Positions 58,482 through 64,000 of a stretch of 64,000 nucleotides of DNA are shown one piece after another. Source of the stretch: a candidate division KSB3 bacterium. Its GTDB lineage: Bacteria > Moduliflexota > Moduliflexia > Moduliflexales > Moduliflexaceae. The translations under genes were made by a program, and so were the position numbers. Under the pieces are notes generated by a model. It was not told where the DNA came from. It worked only from the letters and a program-made list of their open reading frames with translations, and searched no databases. Each line of letters opens with the position of its first letter. The first letter of the stretch is position 1. The stretch covers positions 1-64,000 of the forward strand of contig PDSJ01000028.1 in NCBI GenBank assembly GCA_002748425.1, written 5' to 3'.

Positions 58482-61400
58482 ATGAGCCAGGACAGCTATG
58501 CTGACGCCAGCGGACAACAGCCGGGCATGCCGATTGCCATTATCGGAATCGGCTGTATCTTCCCAAAGGCGCGTAATCTCCAGGAATACTGGACGAACTT
58601 AAAAGAAGGAATTGACGCCATTACGGATATCCCCAAAACTCACTGGAATCCCGATGAATATTTTCATGAAGATCCTAAGACTCCGGACAGGACGTATGCC
58701 AAAAAAGGTGGATTTTTACCAGAGATCGATTTTGATCCCTTGTCTTTTGGCATTCTTCCGAATGCGCTTGAAGCGACGGATACCTCCCAGCTTTTAAGTT
58801 TAGTTGCTGCCCAGGATGCCCTCCGCGATGCCGGTTATCTCGATCGCCAGTTTGATCGGGACCGTACCAGTGTGATCCTTGGAATCACCGGAACTCAGGA
58901 GTTGGTGATCCCTCTCGGCGCGCGTCTGAGTTATCCTCTGTGGCGGAAAGCCCTTCAAGATGCTGGTCTCGATGATGAACTGACTCAGGAGGTCGTCGAG
59001 CGCATCAGTCAGGGCTATGCGGACTGGCAGGAGAGCTCTTTCCCGGGCTTGTTGGGGAATGTCGTGGCCGGACGGATTGCAAACAGATTCGATCTCGGCG
59101 GAACGAATTGCGTGGTGGATGCTGCCTGCGCCAGCTCATTGAGCGCCATCCATTTAGCCATGATGGAATTACAGCATGGTAAGGCTGATATGGTTCTGAC
59201 CGGCGGAGTCGATACCTTTAATCATATTTTTATGTATGTCTGCTTCAGCAAAACTCCGGCTCTTTCTCCCAGTGGACACGCGCGGCCTTTTGATCGTAAC
59301 AGCGACGGGACCACGCTGGGTGAAGGAATCGGAATTATCGCCCTGAAGCGTTTAAAAGATGCCGAACGGGACGGCAATAAAATTTATGCGGTCCTTAAAG
59401 GGGTCGGCTCGTCCAGCGATGGGGGCGGCACATCAATTTACGCGCCAACCAGGGACGGTCAGAAAAAAGCCTATAAAAATGCGTATGAATCCTCTGGAGT
59501 CGCTCCTGAGACGATCGAATTACTGGAGGCGCATGGAACAGGAACGGCCATTGGCGATGCAATGGAAATTCAGGGCCTGATAGATGCCTATGGCCCGGCT
59601 CAGACAAACGGCTCCTGGTGCGCGTTAGGGTCGGTGAAATCACAGATCGGGCATACCAAAGCGGCGGCTGGCGCGGCAGGGATTATTAAAAGCGCGATGG
59701 CCTTGTATCACAAGGTGCTGCCCCCGACGATTAAGGTCGATCAGCCGGCGGCTCCGCTCGATCCAGGAAAAACGCCGTTTTATGTGAATACGCAAAAGCG
59801 CCCATGGCTTTCGCCTCAAAAACATCCTCGTCGGGCAGCCGTAAGCTCTTTCGGCTTTGGCGGCAGTAATTTTCACTGTGTTCTCGAAGAGTATGCCCCG
59901 CACAAAGAGCAGATCGACTGGACCGGTAACACCCAGATTTTCGCGTGGAGTTCCGAAACTTTGGCTGGTTTGCAAAGCGCGTTAAACTCGATCGATTCGA
60001 CGGCTTCCTGGGAGGCGCTGCGCCGCGAGGCGGCTCGTTTGCGCCGGCATTTCGATCCCCGCCAGCGTCATCGCCTGTTGATAGTTGTGGAACGGGACCA
60101 GCGTTCCGTTGAAACGTTGTGTACACATGCCCAGATGATGCTGGACAAGAATACAGGTAAACGCTCTTGGAATACTCCGGACGGTATTTTTTACGGTCAG
60201 GGCGATCGACCGGGACAACTCGCTATCATCTTTCCAGGACAAGGCTCGCAGTATGTGGATATGCTGAAGGATATCAGCTGCCAGTTTCCGCAATTTCAAG
60301 ATGTGCTCGATGATGCCAACCGGATATTTCATTGCCGCGATGAAACGCGGCGATTAAGTGATTTAATTTACCCGCATCCCAGTTTCAGTGAAGCAGAGGC
60401 GCAGGCAAAAGCCGATGTGCTGCGATCGACCCAGGTGGCGCAGCCTGCGATTGGCGCTGTGAGTTTGGCGTTGTTAAAAGTTCTTGAGTTCTTTGGTGTG
60501 GAGGCAGACGCTCTGGCTGGACACAGTTTTGGCGAGCTCGTGGCCTTATGCGCCTCAAAGGTCTTAGATCGTGACACATTTTTTGCGATGTCGAAACTTC
60601 GCGGTCGCCTGATGGCGCAACGGGAGGGCGATAGCGGCTCGATGCTTGCGGTGCAGGGCGATCTTCTCTTGGTTGAAAAGGTTGTCGAAGAAGAGCATAT
60701 CGATCTGGTGATCGCGAACAAAAATTCCCCGCAGCAAACCGTTCTGTCGGGAGCAACGCGTGAGGTGGAACGAGCTGCAGAGTCGTTCAAGGCGCGAGAT
60801 GTGCGCTGTAAACAGTTGAACGTGTCTGCTGCTTTTCACAGTGCCTTTGTCTCAGACGCCGGCGGCGCGTTTCTTGACGCCTTGAAGCAGGTCGCCATAC
60901 ATCCTCCGCAAATTCCGGTTTACGCTGATAGCACGGGGACCCTGTATCCAGACGATCCGGATGAGATTCGTGAGCTGCTTGCCGGACAGCTCGCTAATCC
61001 AGTGGAATTTATTGCAATTGTTGAACACATGTATGAACGTGGTGTACGGACCTTCTTTGAGATCGGTCCTTCATCCCAGATGAGCACTCTGGTCAAGGCA
61101 ATTCTGGAGGGCAGACAGGTTGAAGCCTTTTCGCTGGATTCTTCGAAAGGCAAGCGTTCCGGCGAAGCGGATCTGGCCCGCGCGCTGAGCCAGCTTTCTT
61201 CCCTGGGGTATGCACTGACGCTCAGTTCCTGGGACGAAGGCAGCATTGCCAGGGATGACAATGAGTCGAAATCAAAGAAACGAAAAATGACTGTGGCACT
61301 CAACGGTGCCAATTATTTTAAACCAAAAGCCGCTGCTCCCCCGGTAAAAAGAACTGTTAGCGCTCAAATCCCTGAAAATGGGAGTGGAGCCAGAATATCG

Positions 61401-64000
61401 AACATGAGTATGAAGGTGAACAACACTGTCGTGAATAGCGCTGCTGCTTCCAAATTATATGCTGCATCTGAACCTGAAACCCAAGAGCGTCCGCCCGCTG
61501 CTCAGACTGTGCCGACAGCGAATCCAGCGGCAATGCCTGGGGTGCTGGACCAGTCAGATCGGCATGGTGCCGTGCCTGAAGCCTTACGGATGACCCAGGA
61601 AAATCTGCGGATCTTGCAGCAGTTTCAGCAGCAGACTGCGGATTTACATCGCCAGTTCCTGGAAGGACAGGAAGCTGCCCGTCAAAGCTTTGAGCGCCTG
61701 TTTCTTCAGCAGCAGCAACTTTTACTGGGGCAGACTCAGCCTGTGCAGGACGCTTCTCAGCCCGTGATGCAGCCGCCTGCGCAGATGACGGCGCCGACTG
61801 AAGCTGCTCGTCCGTCAGAAGTCGAAACGGTTCTTCCTCAGGAGGAAGCGCAGCTTGCCACGAATAGGTGGGCAGCTCCATCCCGGAACGAGGGCCATGT
61901 TCCCAAAGAAACCGCAGTTTCGGTTCCGCAGCCTGTCTCTGAGGAGAAGAGCCGCAGGCCTGATCTGAAAAAAGTCTTGATGGCGGTTGTGTCTGAAAAA
62001 ACCGGCTACCCGGAAGAGATGCTGGACCTCGATATGGGGCTTGATGCTGATTTGGGAATCGATTCGATTAAGCGGGTCGAAATTCTCTCAGCGTTACAGG
62101 AAGCATTGCCTCATAGCCCGGAGATCAGCTCCGATCAGATCGGCAGCATCCAGAGTTTGCGCCAGATTGTGGAATTGCTGGGGCGATCGGCAGACGTTTC
62201 CACTTCGGAGCTTCAGAGCAAAAATAGCGGCGTAGAGTCCGGCGATGTGGAACGTGTGCTGCTCGAAGTCGTGTCTGAAAAAACCGGCTACCCAGAAGAG
62301 ATGCTGGACCTCGATATGGGGCTTGATGCTGATTTGGGAATTGATTCGATTAAGCGAGTCGAAATCCTGTCCGCACTACAGAGCCGGCTCCCGGACGCGC
62401 CAGAGATCGATTCCGATCAGATCGGACAGATCCAGAATTTACGGCAGATTATCGACGTTCTCTCAGGTCCGGTAGAAAAAAAAACTCCTGACTTAGATGG
62501 AAGCCTCGCGGAAACTGCTCCTGTGGAAGTCTCTGAAGATCCGATGCTGTTGCTGGAGCGTAGCGTCCCGGTCCCTGAAAGTCTGGACAGATCGTCAGCT
62601 CGCCGGACAATTCAGCTCTCCCAGGGGTCTGCGATCTGCCTGATTGCCGATCCTGCTGAGCTATGCCATGCTCTTCAAGAAGGATTGCAAGCCAAAGGGT
62701 TCCAGCTCGTGCAGTGCGCCTGGGATCAAGTCGACAGCCTTTGTTTACCCGAAGAATTAGGAGCGTTGATCCTTCTTGCGCCGGCGGTTGAAAAAATCCG
62801 TACGGATTTTCCGTTTCAGGCGTTTACTGTGCTTCAGAAAGCTGCTGGAGCGCTCACGAAAAATCCTTCAATTTTCGTGACGATTTCGCGCCTTGACGGG
62901 CAATTCGCTTTTGGAGAATTGGATCCGGCAGGCTGCGTGTTCTCAGGAGGACTGGCGGGTCTGACAAAAACCGCCGCTCGTGAGTGGCCCGGCGTGAATT
63001 GCAAAGCGCTCGATCTTGCGCCGAGTGTTGGTGATCCACAAAGGGCTGCTGAAGCCATCCTCGAAGAAGTTTTTTTATCTGGCCCTGTTGAAGTCGGTAT
63101 CTCGCGCCAGGGCCGCATCATGCTGAAACTGCAGCGCTTGGAATTTGCTTCTTCCGAACGCCGTGATCCTCTTCACTCCGGAGATCTGCTGCTGATTAGC
63201 GGAGGAGCCAGGGGCGTCACTGCAGAATGTGCAGTATCGCTTGCCAAGACCTTTCAGCCGACGATTGCCTTGCTTGGCCGCAGTCCGCTGCCTGATGAGC
63301 CTGAAGCGGAATGGTCGGCGTCCCTGTCCGGAGAGGCTGAGATGAAAAAGGCGATTATACAACATTTCGGAGGCAAGCTTTCTCCAAAAGAGGCTGATCG
63401 GGCGTATCAGCAACTCTTGTCTGCCCGTGAAATTCGTCGCAATATTGCTCGCATCGAAGCGGCCGGTTCGACGGTGCTCTATCGCTCCGTTGATGTGAGA
63501 GACGCTGTTGCAGTCCATGCACTGCTTCGGGAATTAGAGCAGGAATACGGCGCTGTTCGCGGCCTGATTCACGGTGCAGGGGTCTTGGCGGATTGTACAA
63601 TTGAAGACAAGACTCCCGATCAATTCGGCCGCGTTTACGGAACAAAAGTCCAGGGATTGTTGAATCTTTTGGAGGCATTGCAAGACGCTCCATTGAAAGT
63701 CTTCTCTGTCTTCTCTTCTACCAGCGCTCGTTTCGGCCGCATCGGCCAGGTGGATTATGCCGTTGCCAACGAAGTTTTGAACAAACTGACCCAGCAATAC
63801 GCCCGAAAACATCCTGACTGCAGGGCTGTTGCCGTGAATTGGGGGCCCTGGGCCGGCGGGATGGTGACTGCAGCGCATGAAAAGATTTTCAAAGAAGAGG
63901 GGATCGAGCTCATTCCTCTTCGGGCCGGGGCAGAGTATCTGCTTCAGGAACTTTCTCTGCTTCCCGGGAAGGCCACGCCACATGAAGTGCTGATCCTGGG
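58482..64000 (+). CDS. pfaA: PfaA-like PUFA/polyketide synthase, 3' end cut off
   Basis: At least 1839 residues; it continues past the window. Order of domains: ketosynthase (about 16-450; active Cys216 in DAACASSLSA, then HGTGT and the GHTKAAAG motif), acyltransferase (about 560-860; Ser682 in GHSFGEL after FPGQGSQYVDM), a Gln/Pro/Ala-rich linker with a coiled-coil-like FQQQTADLHRQFLEG stretch, two ACPs with Ser1195 and Ser1289 in LGIDSIKRVEIL, and a ketoreductase (from about 1570; ISGGARGVT and GQVDYAVANEVLNK). This is the PfaA layout, with only two ACPs where marine PUFA synthases often have four to nine. The start has GAGGAG upstream. With PfaD and the Sfp-type transferase it forms a lipid or polyketide synthase locus. 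Confidence 0.94.
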   Translation, partial: MSQDSYADASGQQPGMPIAIIGIGCIFPKARNLQEYWTNLKEGIDAITDIPKTHWNPDEYFHEDPKTPDRTYAKKGGFLPEIDFDPLSFGILPNALEATDTSQLLSLVAAQDALRDAGYLDRQFDRDRTSVILGITGTQELVIPLGARLSYPLWRKALQDAGLDDELTQEVVERISQGYADWQESSFPGLLGNVVAGRIANRFDLGGTNCVVDAACASSLSAIHLAMMELQHGKADMVLTGGVDTFNHIFMYVCFSKTPALSPSGHARPFDRNSDGTTLGEGIGIIALKRLKDAERDGNKIYAVLKGVGSSSDGGGTSIYAPTRDGQKKAYKNAYESSGVAPETIELLEAHGTGTAIGDAMEIQGLIDAYGPAQTNGSWCALGSVKSQIGHTKAAAGAAGIIKSAMALYHKVLPPTIKVDQPAAPLDPGKTPFYVNTQKRPWLSPQKHPRRAAVSSFGFGGSNFHCVLEEYAPHKEQIDWTGNTQIFAWSSETLAGLQSALNSIDSTASWEALRREAARLRRHFDPRQRHRLLIVVERDQRSVETLCTHAQMMLDKNTGKRSWNTPDGIFYGQGDRPGQLAIIFPGQGSQYVDMLKDISCQFPQFQDVLDDANRIFHCRDETRRLSDLIYPHPSFSEAEAQAKADVLRSTQVAQPAIGAVSLALLKVLEFFGVEADALAGHSFGELVALCASKVLDRDTFFAMSKLRGRLMAQREGDSGSMLAVQGDLLLVEKVVEEEHIDLVIANKNSPQQTVLSGATREVERAAESFKARDVRCKQLNVSAAFHSAFVSDAGGAFLDALKQVAIHPPQIPVYADSTGTLYPDDPDEIRELLAGQLANPVEFIAIVEHMYERGVRTFFEIGPSSQMSTLVKAILEGRQVEAFSLDSSKGKRSGEADLARALSQLSSLGYALTLSSWDEGSIARDDNESKSKKRKMTVALNGANYFKPKAAAPPVKRTVSAQIPENGSGARISNMSMKVNNTVVNSAAASKLYAASEPETQERPPAAQTVPTANPAAMPGVLDQSDRHGAVPEALRMTQENLRILQQFQQQTADLHRQFLEGQEAARQSFERLFLQQQQLLLGQTQPVQDASQPVMQPPAQMTAPTEAARPSEVETVLPQEEAQLATNRWAAPSRNEGHVPKETAVSVPQPVSEEKSRRPDLKKVLMAVVSEKTGYPEEMLDLDMGLDADLGIDSIKRVEILSALQEALPHSPEISSDQIGSIQSLRQIVELLGRSADVSTSELQSKNSGVESGDVERVLLEVVSEKTGYPEEMLDLDMGLDADLGIDSIKRVEILSALQSRLPDAPEIDSDQIGQIQNLRQIIDVLSGPVEKKTPDLDGSLAETAPVEVSEDPMLLLERSVPVPESLDRSSARRTIQLSQGSAICLIADPAELCHALQEGLQAKGFQLVQCAWDQVDSLCLPEELGALILLAPAVEKIRTDFPFQAFTVLQKAAGALTKNPSIFVTISRLDGQFAFGELDPAGCVFSGGLAGLTKTAAREWPGVNCKALDLAPSVGDPQRAAEAILEEVFLSGPVEVGISRQGRIMLKLQRLEFASSERRDPLHSGDLLLISGGARGVTAECAVSLAKTFQPTIALLGRSPLPDEPEAEWSASLSGEAEMKKAIIQHFGGKLSPKEADRAYQQLLSAREIRRNIARIEAAGSTVLYRSVDVRDAVAVHALLRELEQEYGAVRGLIHGAGVLADCTIEDKTPDQFGRVYGTKVQGLLNLLEALQDAPLKVFSVFSSTSARFGRIGQVDYAVANEVLNKLTQQYARKHPDCRAVAVNWGPWAGGMVTAAHEKIFKEEGIELIPLRAGAEYLLQELSLLPGKATPHEVLIL
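61989..62362 (+). repeat. Tandem ACP repeat, nearly identical at DNA level
   Basis: The ACP cores starting at 61989 and 62271 are offset by 282 bases (94 codons). Over roughly 90 bases they differ at only a few positions, mostly third bases, while the flanking linker sequences diverge. This suggests recent duplication or gene conversion of the carrier units. Confidence 0.8.

Noticed and set aside
61357..61881. Minus-strand frame opposite the PfaA linker
   Set aside because: It mirrors the Ala/Gln/Pro-rich linker and has no start signal.
1..64000. tRNA, rRNA, CRISPR array or intact insertion sequence
   Set aside because: No T-loop-like TTCRANNC with matching stems, no rRNA core sequences, no regularly spaced repeats and no transposase frames were found by eye.

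Overview
The window looks like chromosomal DNA from a free-living, probably anaerobic or microaerophilic bacterium with a Gram-negative style envelope (lipobox signals, periplasmic binding proteins, TRAP transport). Promoters are of the ordinary TTGACA/TATAAT type, and there is one textbook sigma-54 promoter. Base composition is roughly balanced. The mix of LL-diaminopimelate aminotransferase, TRAP and Opp transport, a PUFA-type polyketide synthase and an rpoA away from the ribosomal protein genes suggests a deep-branching, little-cultured lineage. Modulibacteria (KSB3) or a relative is a guess only; no 16S or ribosomal protein cluster is present to place it.

Layout. 1-8.2 kb: the start of a solute-binding protein gene, then a FadR-type regulator and an Opp/Dpp-like ABC transporter (oppF-oppD-oppC-oppB and a binding protein), all on the minus strand, with a divergent sialate-lyase/DHDPS-family aldolase. 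The binding protein is a circular permutation of the family 5 fold. 8.2-9.2 kb: a decayed secreted-protein gene and a small gene whose flanks look like an isolated integron cassette. 9.2-15.7 kb, plus strand: precorrin-2 dehydrogenase-like gene and hemB, a TRAP transporter (Q-M-P) closed by a terminator, then tsaD-tsaC for t6A. 15.7-26.4 kb, mostly minus strand: dnaE, a lipoprotein metzincin, a short MutY-like glycosylase, a UDP-sugar dehydrogenase, rpe, a PASTA protein, a DUF502 membrane protein and an isolated rpoA with an attenuator-like leader. 26.9-28.2 kb: purA.

28.2-33.2 kb, minus strand: a partner-switching unit (STAS protein and a fused kinase/phosphatase) with a glycogen debranching enzyme between them. 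33.4-34.9 kb: a membrane protein that begins with a ribosomal L7/L12-like C-terminal domain. 34.9-40.4 kb: a sigma-54 activator with a degenerate receiver, divergent from a sulfur-trafficking operon (TusA, two half-size YeeE/YedE proteins, two rhodaneses, a thioredoxin-reductase-like flavoprotein) preceded by a palindrome and a sigma-54 promoter. 40.4-41.5 kb: a zinc-ribbon/nuclease gene broken by an in-frame stop. 42-49.6 kb: dapL, sbcC-sbcD, and an acyl-CoA synthetase.

49.9-64 kb: a small DMT transporter, a type II restriction-modification pair, a cytosolic molybdopterin oxidoreductase with an ACT-domain partner, and then a PUFA/polyketide synthase locus: a divergent Sfp-type phosphopantetheinyl transferase, PfaD, and a PfaA-like KS-AT-ACP-ACP-KR enzyme that runs off the window end. 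The transferase would charge the ACPs and PfaD would supply the trans enoyl reduction. No tRNA, rRNA, CRISPR array or intact insertion sequence was recognised.
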